DNA of 64,000 nucleotides from CAWBLP01 sp963789495 (GTDB lineage: Bacteria; Pseudomonadota; Alphaproteobacteria; Acetobacterales; Acetobacteraceae), in contig CAWBLP010000028.1 of NCBI GenBank assembly GCA_963789495.1, positions 62,001 through 126,000 on the forward strand, written 5' to 3'. Shown here one piece after another: positions 17,318 through 26,105 of the stretch. The notes under the pieces were generated by a model that worked only from the letters and a program-made list of their open reading frames with translations, had not been told where the DNA came from and ran no database searches. Position numbers and translations under genes: made by a program. Each line of letters begins with the position of its first letter. Position 1 is the first letter of the stretch.

Positions 17318-17325
17318 TCTCCGCC
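17318..17325. repeat. Right 8-bp target-site duplication of the IS66 element
   Basis: TCTCCGCC is identical to 15619-15626. The following base is A, which completes CCA of the ancestral tRNA gene. Confidence 0.92.
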
Positions 17326-17470
17326 ATGTTAACTCATTGAGCTACAAATGTTTTCTACCTTTGACCGATGCTCGGAAAGTGTCGGCGGACAGCCGAGGTT
17401 TTCTGGCAGGGCCATGAGGTGAGAGACTACTGCGGTCGCCATTGCGTGGTCTGTGTTTCGGAGCGGCTCC

Positions 17471-17562
17471 GTGACCCCGGATCGGCGCCCAAAAGTGACC
17501 CCCATCGAATCGACGATTTATCGCGCCTTATCAGGACGATGTGTCCGGCCGGGAGGGGTCAC
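17471..17562. repeat. Three GTGACCCC boxes, possible remnant of an IS end
   Basis: GTGACCCC occurs at 17471-17478 and 17495-17502, and inverted (GGGGTCAC) at 17555-17562. Multiple short terminal repeats of this kind are found in IS21-type ends. No transposase remains to confirm this, so it is a weak inference. Confidence 0.35.
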
Positions 17563-18173
17563 TATTAAAAGCCGATCGTATTTTGGAATGAGCTCAAGAA
17601 ATTCTCAGCGTTTCGATAAGATTAAGCCAGAAACAGGCGGGGTCCTTTTTGGGGCCGGTTCACCGACATAAAACCAACCCGCCGAACTGCTCACCAGATC
17701 GTCGTCTCCATCAATGAACCCCGTTCGCGGGGCGGCCGGTCCTTCGGGTATTCCTGCTTGCGGCGGTATTGGAACAGGAACACTTCGTTGGTCGTGGTCC
17801 CGATGCACAGCGCGATGCCGCACCTGTCGTACATCTTGTCGTTCGGCGCGCGTCTTCTCATCCGCGTCGCACCGTCGAAACGGAACCGGTGATGATCAAC
17901 CGGTGGCTAAACGACATGATCCCCGCTATTCCCTTGGTGTTGCGATCGAGCAGGGCGGCGCCCATCGTACCCTCGCCTGCTGTAGTCCCTGTCATACAGG
18001 TCAGCCCTTCTTGATCCGGGCGCAGCCGGGTTCAGGTTGGACAGGCCAATTCCCTTCGGCGGCTCATCGCAGCTGGTCAGACCTCGGGTCAACCTGAGCC
18101 GCAGTCTGGAGCGAGCAAGCCTGTCACCCCAGGGATCAAACCGTGCGGCAAGCGGGCAGTAAGCTGCTGAATT

Positions 18174-18190
18174 CAGATCACTCTGATCTG
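18174..18190. promoter_or_regulatory. Perfect palindrome, candidate operator upstream of the NRPS-PKS operon
   Basis: CAGATCA-CTC-TGATCTG is a perfect 7-bp inverted repeat with a 3-bp centre, about 315 bp before the first biosynthetic start codon. It has the size of a dimeric repressor or activator site. No regulator gene is visible in the window, so its role is unproven. Confidence 0.3.
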
Positions 18191-18503
18191 GATTGCTCTT
18201 GTCAAAGATCGCCTCCAGCGGTACCGTGACTCTGCGTTTACGGTTTCCATACACTCACCACCGCGAGCGAGAGCCGAGAGAGGTGCGAGCGACAGCTGAT
18301 GCTTCGCGAATTCACCGACGCACTGCTCCTGATCCGTAGCCTGTGTGGTCCGGAGGACGGGCCGCTCAAGAGCTAGAATACTCGCTGCAGAGCCTGCGCA
18401 CTGCGTCGTGTGTGCGCGAGCGCATCGCGCGGGAAGCAGTGCAAAACCAGCAAATTTTGAAAATTTTTGAGATATCCCGAAGGCTTGAGAGGCCGAGCCT
18501 GGC

Positions 18504-20291
18504 ATGCACAACGTCGCACACCTGTTGGAACGCTGGGCATCCAGGAAAGATGCCTGCTTCTTGTCGTGTGGCGGTGCGGTTTGGCACTACGTGGACGTTG
18601 CCGTTGGCGCGCGCCGCATCGCCACTTGGCTTGCGCAGGCCGGTATCCGACGCGGCGACCGCGTTGCACTGCTACTGGAAAACGGCCCCGAGTTCGTGTG
18701 TGCCTATTATGGCATCTTACGACTCGGCGCAATTGCGGTTTCGCTGTCATCGTCGCTGCCAGGCTCTGAAGCAATGGCGTTGCTCGCTGATTGCGGGGCG
18801 CGCGTGGTGTTCACAAGTGCAACCGGATCAGACACGCTTCGCTCCGCGTGTGATCCTTTAGTCGGCAAGTGCCGTACGGTTGTAATTGTGTGCGATGGTG
18901 CCAGCGTCGTCTCACCGGATCTGCCGGACCACGACGGCGCCCCGATCGCCGCTGTCGATTGGGACGATCCGGCGAGTATCGTCTACTCCTCGGGAACTGA
19001 AGGTACGCCGAAAGGTGTGCTGCTATCGCACGGCAATATCCAATTCACCGCGACCAGCAAACGCCGCTACATGGGCGTGCGCCAGGACGACAGGCTTCTG
19101 TTGTTCCTGCCGCTTCATCATTGCTTCGGTCAAAACGCCATCATGAACGCCGCTGCGGCATCCGGGGCGTGCCTGATCGTGCAGCGGCGATTCGATGCGG
19201 CGCAGGTGCTGCACGCGGTCGCGCAGGATGGGGCAACGATGTTTTTCGGCGTGCCGACCGTCTTCTCGGCGCTGCTCGATAGCGCGGAGCCGTCGCAGCT
19301 CGCCGGTCTGCGTTACTTCTTCTCGGCGGCTGCGCCATTGCCACAAGTGGTCGAGGAGCGTTGGTCCGCCCGGTTCGGCCGACCGATCCATCAAGGCTAT
19401 GGCATGACCGAGAGTTCGCCGTTCGCCAGCTACAACCATGTGGAGCGCATCAAGCCCGGCACTGTCGGTTCGGCAATCGAGGGTGTGGAAATCCGCGTCG
19501 TCGACCCGCACACTGGTGAGGATCGGCCACCGAACATGTCAGGCGAAGTGACCATCCGCGGTCCGAATGTGATGCTGGGGTACTGGAATCAGCCCGAGTC
19601 GACGGCACGGACAATCCGCAATGGCCGGTTGCATACGGGGGACCTCGGCCGGATGGATGATGCCGGTTACCTGACGATTGAAGATCGGCTCAAGGACATC
19701 ATGCTCGTTGGGGGAAGCAACGTGTCGCCGGTCGAGGTCGAAAAGGCACTTTGCTGCCATCCTGCGATCAGGGAGGCAGCGGTGTTCGGCGTCCCGGAAC
19801 CCTATCTCGGTGAGGAGGTGCATGCGGCGGTTGTGCTTCGTCCGGGCAGGACCGTAGGCGAACCCGAAATCCTCGCGGCCATGCGGCCGCTCCTGCCGCC
19901 GCATAAGATACCGTCCGTCGTGACGGTCGTGGATGCTCTGCCGAAGGCGCCGACCGGCAAGATCCTGCGGCGCGTGCTGCGGGACGAGGCGCGCACCGCA
20001 GCGTTACCGGTGGCTGGTGCCGGTGCCGGCGCCGGCGCCGGCTTCAAGCTGCAGGAATGGCTGGACAGCTGGTTCGCGACACGACTTGGCTTCGACTCGG
20101 AGCGGATCGAGCCGGATCGCCCGCTGCTCGATTATGGAATGGACTCGGTCCGTTGTGTCGCGCTGGCGCGCGAGCTTTCGCGCCAACTTGGCCGGCAGAT
20201 TCCGCCGACGATCGTCTGGGAGCAACCGACCTATCGCGCCCTGCTGCGCGCCTGCGGCGCTGAAATATCATCCGCAGCGTCCGAATTGTGA
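18504..20291 (+). CDS. Acyl-CoA/ACP ligase with C-terminal carrier domain (loading protein)
   Basis: This is a 595-residue starter-loading protein. The ANL-family adenylating domain (about residues 1-500) has the phosphate loop SSGTEGTPKGV (about 162), FLPLHHCFGQNA, GYGMTESSPFASYNH, HTGDLGRMDD and the A10 lysine in APTGKILRR. A Gly/Ala hinge (GAGAGAGAG, about 508-517) leads to an acyl carrier domain (about 520-590). Its phosphopantetheine site reads YGMDSVRC (Ser about 548), with DSV in place of the commoner DSL. It should activate a carboxylic acid as the adenylate and load it on its own ACP, starting the assembly line. Its stop overlaps the next start (GTGA). Confidence 0.88.
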   Translation: MHNVAHLLERWASRKDACFLSCGGAVWHYVDVAVGARRIATWLAQAGIRRGDRVALLLENGPEFVCAYYGILRLGAIAVSLSSSLPGSEAMALLADCGARVVFTSATGSDTLRSACDPLVGKCRTVVIVCDGASVVSPDLPDHDGAPIAAVDWDDPASIVYSSGTEGTPKGVLLSHGNIQFTATSKRRYMGVRQDDRLLLFLPLHHCFGQNAIMNAAAASGACLIVQRRFDAAQVLHAVAQDGATMFFGVPTVFSALLDSAEPSQLAGLRYFFSAAAPLPQVVEERWSARFGRPIHQGYGMTESSPFASYNHVERIKPGTVGSAIEGVEIRVVDPHTGEDRPPNMSGEVTIRGPNVMLGYWNQPESTARTIRNGRLHTGDLGRMDDAGYLTIEDRLKDIMLVGGSNVSPVEVEKALCCHPAIREAAVFGVPEPYLGEEVHAAVVLRPGRTVGEPEILAAMRPLLPPHKIPSVVTVVDALPKAPTGKILRRVLRDEARTAALPVAGAGAGAGAGFKLQEWLDSWFATRLGFDSERIEPDRPLLDYGMDSVRCVALARELSRQLGRQIPPTIVWEQPTYRALLRACGAEISSAASEL

Positions 20292-22513
20292 CGGGCGCTG
20301 CGCTCCCCGCCGATACCGCGCACCGTAGTCCAGGTGCGGAGCCGATCGCCATCATCGGGCTTGGCTGCCGCCTGCCGAACGGCATCGAAAATCCTACGCA
20401 ATATTGGGAGTTTCTGGTCGACGGCGGTGATGGTGTGCGGGAAGTACCGCCCGAACGCTTCGACATCGATTCCTGGTTCGATCCGGTGCCCGGCCGGGCC
20501 GGGAGGATCTACTGCCGGCACCTCGGCGCGCTCGACAATGCCATGCAGTTCGATCACGCGATGTTCGGTATTTCGGCACGCGAAGCGGCCACAATGGACC
20601 CGCAGCATCGCCTGTTGCTGGAAGTCGCCTGGCATGCGTTGGAGGATGCCGGAGAGAATCCATATCAGCTCTCCGGCACCCGTACCGGCGTGTTCGTCGG
20701 CGCGTTTTCCGATGACTACACGCAGCGTGGCGTGTTGCGGCAGGATCCCGGAACAATCGACGGTTACGCCGCACTGGGTGTGCTGCGTGGCCTCGCGGCG
20801 GGACGCGTGTCGTATCATCTGGACCTGCGCGGACCAGCACTGACCATCGACACCGCGTGTTCGTCCTCCCTGGTGGCCGCGCATCTCGCCGTGCAGAGCC
20901 TGCGCGCGGGGGAATGCGATCTGGCGCTGGCTGGTGGCGTAAACTTGGTGCTGTCGCCCGAAATCACACTCGCGCTCTGCCAGCTTCGTGCGCTGTCGCC
21001 CAGCGGACGTTGCCGCACATTCAGCGCCGGCGCCGATGGCTATGTACGCGGCGAGGGATGCGGGCTGCTGGTGCTGAAGCGGCTGTCCGATGCGGTGGCA
21101 GACGGCTCGCGCGTCGTCGCCATCATTCATGGTTCCGCCGTCAACCATGACGGACGCTCGAACGGCATTGCCGCTCCGAATCCTGCCGCGCAGCAGGCGG
21201 TTATTCGCGCTGCATTGGCTGATTCCGGTCTTGCGCCTCAGATGATCGGATATGTGGAGGCCCATGGCACCGGAACGCCACTCGGCGACCCGATCGAACT
21301 ACGCGCCCTGGCACAGGCGCTGCAAAGCGGCGCGGACCACCATGTGCTTGTCGGTTCGGCCAAGACCAATTTCGGTCATCTGGAATCGGCGGCAGGCGCG
21401 GCCGGCCTGATGAAATTGGCGCTGGCGCTCGAACGCCGCGCAATTCCGCCGAACCTTCATTTCGACGCGCCGAATCCGCACGTCGACTGGGAGCAGATCG
21501 GGATTTCCGTTGTGGATGCCCTTCGCCCGTGGCCGACCGCCGGCTTTGGCGGCGTCAGCGCCTTCGGCATGAGCGGCACGAACGCGCACATGATACTGGG
21601 GCCGCCGCCATCGCCGATGTCGCGCCCATCCCCGGCGTGGCAGGTACTCGCCTTGTCAGCAAGCTCAGAGGCGGCTTTCAGGCTTTCCGCCTCGGCGCTT
21701 GCGGACCGGCTTGAGGCGGTTCATGCGCCAGCAATCGCCGATGTCTGCCACACTCTGAACGCAGGTCGGCCCGCCTGGCCCGTACGCGCCGGGTTCGTGG
21801 CAACGGATACGGCCGCCTTGGCTGAGGCTCTCCGGCACGTTCGGCCGCAAGTAGTTCAGCACGAGCCGCGCGTGATGCTGCTGTTCGGCGCCAGCGATGT
21901 GGTGCCGCATGACCTTCTCGCGGCAGAGCCAGCACTTCGCGACGCGCTTGATACGCTCGCGCCGGCGGTATGGGCGGGGGCCGGCCGCAACCTCGCTGAT
22001 GAGCTGAATGCCGGCCGCAACCGCGATCCGTTCGGCCAAACAGTCCTGGTTCTCGCGTCCCAGCTTGCCGTAGCGCAGGTGTTGCGTCGCTGGGCGGTGA
22101 GTCCACAGGTGGTTGCCGGAATTGGGGTGGGCGAGATCGCTGCCGCGTGCGTGGCCGACGTCATGGCCCCCAAGGAGGCGTTTGCCCTGCTCGCTGCTGG
22201 CGCCACGCATCCTGACGAGGCGCCCGCCCTGCTCCGGCCGGTCTTCCGGCAACTGCTGAGCGGCGCATTGCAGGCGCCCCAGGCCCGGGTCATTTCCGGC
22301 ATGCTGGGACGCGCCGCCGAGGCGGAGCTTCTCAGTCCCGCATTCTGGGCCGACCAGGCCCGTCGCTCGCCGGTCGGCGTGAACGACGCCGTTGCAGCCG
22401 AGTTCGACAAACTGCGTCATCGCCCTTGGCGCCATTGGCGGCGTGGCGGTCCAGGTAGACGTGTTCGCATCCGGAGCCGCCGGATTGGCGGAATGCCTTG
22501 CCCGGCTGCATGA
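20288..22513 (+). CDS. Type I PKS module, N-terminal part: KS and vestigial AT (frame broken near 22410)
   Basis: The GTG start overlaps the upstream stop. A complete ketosynthase (about residues 15-435) has DTACSSSL (Cys about 191), EAHGTGTPLGDP (His about 326), KTNFGHLE and FGMSGTNAHMIL. The following acyltransferase-like region (about 450-705) has lost its catalytic signatures. There is no GQG motif, the nucleophile elbow reads GIGVGE instead of GHSxGE, and there is no HAFH/YASH-type motif. After about residue 705 this frame leaves PKS homology, while the +1 frame continues it (next entry). Read as one, the locus 20288-26099 is a 1,937-codon KS-(AT)-DH-ER-KR-ACP module. The break could be a true frameshift, a sequencing error, or, least likely, programmed frameshifting. 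Confidence 0.85.
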   Translation: MTGAALPADTAHRSPGAEPIAIIGLGCRLPNGIENPTQYWEFLVDGGDGVREVPPERFDIDSWFDPVPGRAGRIYCRHLGALDNAMQFDHAMFGISAREAATMDPQHRLLLEVAWHALEDAGENPYQLSGTRTGVFVGAFSDDYTQRGVLRQDPGTIDGYAALGVLRGLAAGRVSYHLDLRGPALTIDTACSSSLVAAHLAVQSLRAGECDLALAGGVNLVLSPEITLALCQLRALSPSGRCRTFSAGADGYVRGEGCGLLVLKRLSDAVADGSRVVAIIHGSAVNHDGRSNGIAAPNPAAQQAVIRAALADSGLAPQMIGYVEAHGTGTPLGDPIELRALAQALQSGADHHVLVGSAKTNFGHLESAAGAAGLMKLALALERRAIPPNLHFDAPNPHVDWEQIGISVVDALRPWPTAGFGGVSAFGMSGTNAHMILGPPPSPMSRPSPAWQVLALSASSEAAFRLSASALADRLEAVHAPAIADVCHTLNAGRPAWPVRAGFVATDTAALAEALRHVRPQVVQHEPRVMLLFGASDVVPHDLLAAEPALRDALDTLAPAVWAGAGRNLADELNAGRNRDPFGQTVLVLASQLAVAQVLRRWAVSPQVVAGIGVGEIAAACVADVMAPKEAFALLAAGATHPDEAPALLRPVFRQLLSGALQAPQARVISGMLGRAAEAELLSPAFWADQARRSPVGVNDAVAAEFDKLRHRPWRHWRRGGPGRRVRIRSRRIGGMPCPAA

Positions 22514-25500
22514 GGCGGGAGCAGCACCGGATTGGCGCGCGGTGGGACAATCGCGCGGCGGCCGGCGGATTTCGCTGCCGGGCTCCTGCTTCGAGCGATC
22601 GCCGCACGACCGGCTTGGCCCGGCCCCAGCGCCAAGCCGGCGGTCGGGGTACGGCCTCGCCGGTTCGGCACTCGACCTCCCCGCCAGTGCAGAACTGCGG
22701 CGGGAGGTGCGTCTCGATGCGGCCCCGCTCCGATTCCTTCATGACCATCGGGTCGACGGACGTCCGGTGCTGGCGGCGGCAGGCATTGTCGAGATCTTCC
22801 TCGCGGCTGCGACTGCGGCCAGGTTGCCGCCGTCGCTGAGCCGCATTCGCTTCGACCAACCGGTCTGGCTCGATCAGCCGGAAGGTCCGGTGCTGCACAG
22901 CGTGATTTCGGCCGATGGAGGAGCCGTCCTCTATTGCCGGAGCGGTGCGGGAACATGGGCCCGGCACGCCTCCGCGCAGCTCGCGACCGGACGTGGGGAC
23001 ACGGAGCAGGAACCGGCGCCGTCCCGTCCGGCACGTCTGCGCGGAGAGGGAACGGATGTCCCGGACGTTCTCGCCAAACTGCGCCAGTCGGGAGTCGAGC
23101 ACGGTCCCGAATTTCGTGCGTTGCGGCGTCTTGTCGTCGGTGACCGCTGCGCCTGGGGCGAGGTCGCACGCGAGTCCGGAGAGGACGAATGCTTCCACGC
23201 CGACCCGCGTGTGCTCGACGCCTGTCTGCATGTCGCCAGTCCACTGCTGGGGGCGGCGCCGGAGGGCATGCGCTGGCTCCCGGTCGGTGTCGCACATCTG
23301 ACCATACCATATGCGCTGCCGGGACGGCTGTGCTGCGAGGCGCGCCTTGTCGCCACCGATGGCCGGACCGCTACGGTCGACTACAGCATGTTCGATCACG
23401 CCGGACAGGAGGCGGGCCGGCTTCTGGGGGTCGAGATACGGGCCGTGGCGGCGGGTGCAGGCCGGACGCAGGCGCCGGCCCGGTTCCATCAGCTCAAATG
23501 GGTGGAAGTCCGTCCCGTTGCCGATGCACCAGGTCCGCGGCGCTGGATCATCACGCCCCCCTGTCCTGCCGCCGACGCGCTTGCTACGGAACTGCGGCGC
23601 GCCGGAAAGGACGCTGCGGTCGCCGCCGAACCGGACGGGCGCGGTGGTTCCGGTGTCATTTGCCTCGCGGATTCGGCGATGTCCGGAGGTCCGCCCGGTG
23701 GCGACGTGCTTCCGGTTCTCCAAGCCGCCGCGGCAAATGGCGGCGAACTCGTAGTGGTCACGCGCGGCGCCCATGCCGTTGTCGCCGGCGATCCGCCCGT
23801 CGAACCGCGGCAGGCCGCCTGTTGGGGTCTCGGCCGCGTGCTCGCCCGAGAATGCCCGCGCTTGACGGTTCGGTTGCTCGACCTCGGCCCGGAGACAGCC
23901 GCGTCCGCCCTGGCCGCGCAGCTCGTCGCCTGCAACCTGCCGGCCGAGGCGGCGATACGCGGCGAGATCCGGTTTCAACCTCGATTGGAGAGCGAGGATC
24001 TCGACGGGCGGCCAGCCAAGGTGACGATCCCGGAATCCCGCCCACGCGCGCCAGGCCCGACCGAGATAAGCATCGACGTGGTGGCAACCGGCCTCAACTT
24101 CCGCGACGTGCTGCACGCGCGCGGCTTGCTACCCGATACCGCCAGCACGCTGCCCTTCGGTCTGGAGTGCAGCGGCATCGTCCGTGCCGTAGGGAGTGAT
24201 GTTACCCGGTTCGCGCCGGGCGATGCGGTGATGGCCGGTGTTGCCGCCGGGAGCCTTGCCGGCCCGGTCACCCTTCCCGAGAGCTTCGTGGTGCCCATCC
24301 CGCCAGCGCTTGGCTTCCGCGCCGCAGCGGCACTGCCCATCGCCTGGTTCACGGCCAGCTACGCGCTCGAGCACCTCGCCGGGCTTCGCCCCGGCCAGCG
24401 CGTTCTGATCCACGCGGCGGCCGGTGGGGTCGGCCAGGCAGCGGTTACCTTGGCACAGGCCCTCGGCGCGGAGGTGCTGGCGACCGCAAGCCGTTGGAAG
24501 TGGCCCGTGCTGCGGCGGCAGGGCATCCGCCATCTGTTCAGCTCCCGTGACACCACGTTCGCGCCGCAGGTCCAGGCGGCGACAGGCGGCGCCGGTGTCG
24601 ATGTGGTGCTGCACAGCCTTGGGGCCGAGTATGTCCCGCCCGGGCTCGACTGCCTGGCACCCGGCGGCTGCTTTATAGAAATCGGCAAACTCGGCGCCTG
24701 GAGCCCGCAGGCGGTACGAGCCCGCCGGCCCGACATCCGGTATGAGCAGTTCGATCTGCTCGAACTACGGAAGAACCGGCCGCTGATCGCGTCGATGCTG
24801 GGGAGACTGCAGGAGCGCCTTGCGACGGGCACTGTTCGGCCACCGCGCATCGAGACTTTTCCGCTGTCCGATGCCGAGGCGGCATTCGATCACATGGCGC
24901 ATGCCAGTCATATCGGGAAGATCGTGCTTTGGCACGGACGGCCCGGCAGCACGCCGGTCATACCGGACGCCACCTATCTGATTACCGGTGGACAGGGCGG
25001 GCTTGGGCTGATCACGGCGCGCTGGCTTATCGAACGTGGTGCGCGCTCTGTTGTCCTGGTTGGGCGTCGACCGCCGAACGCAGCCGCCATGCAGGGTTTG
25101 GAGTCCCTTCGCCGGACGGACGTTGCGATCACGTGCATGACCGCCGACGTGGCACAGCGCGGGGAGGTAGCGGCCCTGCTGGCCCGCATAGACCGTGAAC
25201 TCCCACCATTGCGCGGGGTCGTGCACGCCGCCGGACAGCTCGACGACGCAGCCTTGCCACACCAGACTGTCGAACGTCTGGAGCGGGTCATGGCGGGAAA
25301 GCTGTACGGCGCTCAGCATCTGGATGAACTCACCCGCGAGCGGCCCCTCGACTTCTTCTGGTTGTACTCGTCCCTTGCGGGATTGGTGGGCAATCCCGGA
25401 CAGGCGAACTACGCAGCCGCCAACGCCGCACTGGATGCGGTGGCGCTGCGGCGCGCGTCGCTGGGTCTACCCGCCCTCACTGTCGACTGGGGACCTTGGG

Positions 25501-26099
25501 CCGGGGTTGGCATGGCAGCGCGGATCGACATGACGGCAGGCCCCGCGGCCCCGCTCGATCCCAACGAGGCGGGTGCAGTGCTGGACCGATTGTTGGTGTT
25601 CCCCGGTTCGCAGGTCGCGGTCACAGGCGCGGGCGGTCTCGAAGCTGCGCGTTTCACTGCCGGGCGCGCGCCGGCTCTGCTCCAACCTGCCGTGGCAGGC
25701 GCCCCCGAGCCGAAGCCCGGGCTGCCCTTGCGGGATCACATCAACACTGCGCTGCCGGCCGACCGCCGGTCATTGCTTCTGCGCCGCGTGCGCGCGATCG
25801 CCGCCACGGCCCTGCGCATCCAGCCGGAACAACTCGATCCAGAGCAGGAACTGGCCGCAGCCGGGTTCGACAGTCTGGTCAACATCGAAGTGAGAGCTGA
25901 ACTGGAAGAGCAACTCGCACTGACACTCACGCCGAGCTTCGGGTTCGATCACCCGACCATCACGGCCATGGTTGATCATTTGTTGGAACGTCTGGCGCCT
26001 GCCGCGACGACCGATCCGGCCGCCGCGGCGCGATCGCTTGCTGGCGATCAGGACCCTACGGCGGCACTGATCTCCGAGCTCGAGGGCCTGAAGATATGA
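22392..26099 (+). CDS. Type I PKS module, C-terminal part: DH-ER-KR-ACP
   Basis: This 1,235-codon frame continues the preceding KS-AT frame after a +1 shift. It has no ATG near its beginning (first possible start is TTG) and no ribosome binding site, so independent translation is doubtful. DH (about residues 95-330) has DHRVDGRPVLA, where the HxxxGxxxxP motif ends in Ala, and RVLDACLH carrying the Asp. ER (about 555-850) has LNFRDVL and HAAAGGVGQAAV. KR (about 855-1050) has GGQGGLG, an LDD motif (B-type), the Ser in YSSLAG and QANYAAAN. ACP (about 1125-1205) has AGFDSLVN (Ser about 1161). A fully reducing extension module is predicted. The stop lies 6 bp before the next gene. Confidence 0.85.
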   Translation: MQPSSTNCVIALGAIGGVAVQVDVFASGAAGLAECLARLHEAGAAPDWRAVGQSRGGRRISLPGSCFERSPHDRLGPAPAPSRRSGYGLAGSALDLPASAELRREVRLDAAPLRFLHDHRVDGRPVLAAAGIVEIFLAAATAARLPPSLSRIRFDQPVWLDQPEGPVLHSVISADGGAVLYCRSGAGTWARHASAQLATGRGDTEQEPAPSRPARLRGEGTDVPDVLAKLRQSGVEHGPEFRALRRLVVGDRCAWGEVARESGEDECFHADPRVLDACLHVASPLLGAAPEGMRWLPVGVAHLTIPYALPGRLCCEARLVATDGRTATVDYSMFDHAGQEAGRLLGVEIRAVAAGAGRTQAPARFHQLKWVEVRPVADAPGPRRWIITPPCPAADALATELRRAGKDAAVAAEPDGRGGSGVICLADSAMSGGPPGGDVLPVLQAAAANGGELVVVTRGAHAVVAGDPPVEPRQAACWGLGRVLARECPRLTVRLLDLGPETAASALAAQLVACNLPAEAAIRGEIRFQPRLESEDLDGRPAKVTIPESRPRAPGPTEISIDVVATGLNFRDVLHARGLLPDTASTLPFGLECSGIVRAVGSDVTRFAPGDAVMAGVAAGSLAGPVTLPESFVVPIPPALGFRAAAALPIAWFTASYALEHLAGLRPGQRVLIHAAAGGVGQAAVTLAQALGAEVLATASRWKWPVLRRQGIRHLFSSRDTTFAPQVQAATGGAGVDVVLHSLGAEYVPPGLDCLAPGGCFIEIGKLGAWSPQAVRARRPDIRYEQFDLLELRKNRPLIASMLGRLQERLATGTVRPPRIETFPLSDAEAAFDHMAHASHIGKIVLWHGRPGSTPVIPDATYLITGGQGGLGLITARWLIERGARSVVLVGRRPPNAAAMQGLESLRRTDVAITCMTADVAQRGEVAALLARIDRELPPLRGVVHAAGQLDDAALPHQTVERLERVMAGKLYGAQHLDELTRERPLDFFWLYSSLAGLVGNPGQANYAAANAALDAVALRRASLGLPALTVDWGPWAGVGMAARIDMTAGPAAPLDPNEAGAVLDRLLVFPGSQVAVTGAGGLEAARFTAGRAPALLQPAVAGAPEPKPGLPLRDHINTALPADRRSLLLRRVRAIAATALRIQPEQLDPEQELAAAGFDSLVNIEVRAELEEQLALTLTPSFGFDHPTITAMVDHLLERLAPAATTDPAAAARSLAGDQDPTAALISELEGLKI

Positions 26100-26105
26100 C
26101 CGACC

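Larger units (their letters stand above)
17326..18503. other. Gene-free 1.2-kb region with probable mobile-element debris, upstream of the NRPS-PKS operon
   Basis: No reading frame here has convincing codon structure or a recognisable product. Short minus-strand stretches (17600-18260) look like broken protein-coding sequence, for example a frame reading KMYDRCGIALCIGTTTNE, but I cannot name them. Repeated GTGACCCC/GGGGTCAC boxes lie at 17471-17562, and a perfect 17-bp palindrome at 18174-18190. Base composition is less GC-rich than the flanks, with an A/T-rich patch at about 18450-18475 just ahead of the operon. The region must contain the operon promoter, but no consensus -35/-10 pair is visible. 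Confidence 0.6.

Noticed and set aside
18174..18190. LuxR-type (lux) box
   Set aside because: The dyad has arms CAGATCA/TGATCTG, while lux boxes start CTG and end CAG. No luxR/luxI gene is in the window.
18340..18390. -10 box TAGAAT as the operon promoter
   Set aside because: No -35-like sequence at 16-18 bp; upstream is CGGAGG/CCGGAG.
17326..18503. Small genes in the leader region (frames of 60-130 codons on both strands)
   Set aside because: They overlap each other in several frames, lack ribosome binding sites and have no coherent domain. They are treated as debris.
20004..20043. GCCGGT repeat as a regulatory or phase-variable repeat
   Set aside because: It is imperfect and only encodes the Gly/Ala hinge between ligase and ACP.
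22392..22513. Programmed ribosomal frameshift in the first PKS module
   Set aside because: No slippery heptamer, stop-codon stimulator or strong downstream structure was seen. An indel is simpler.
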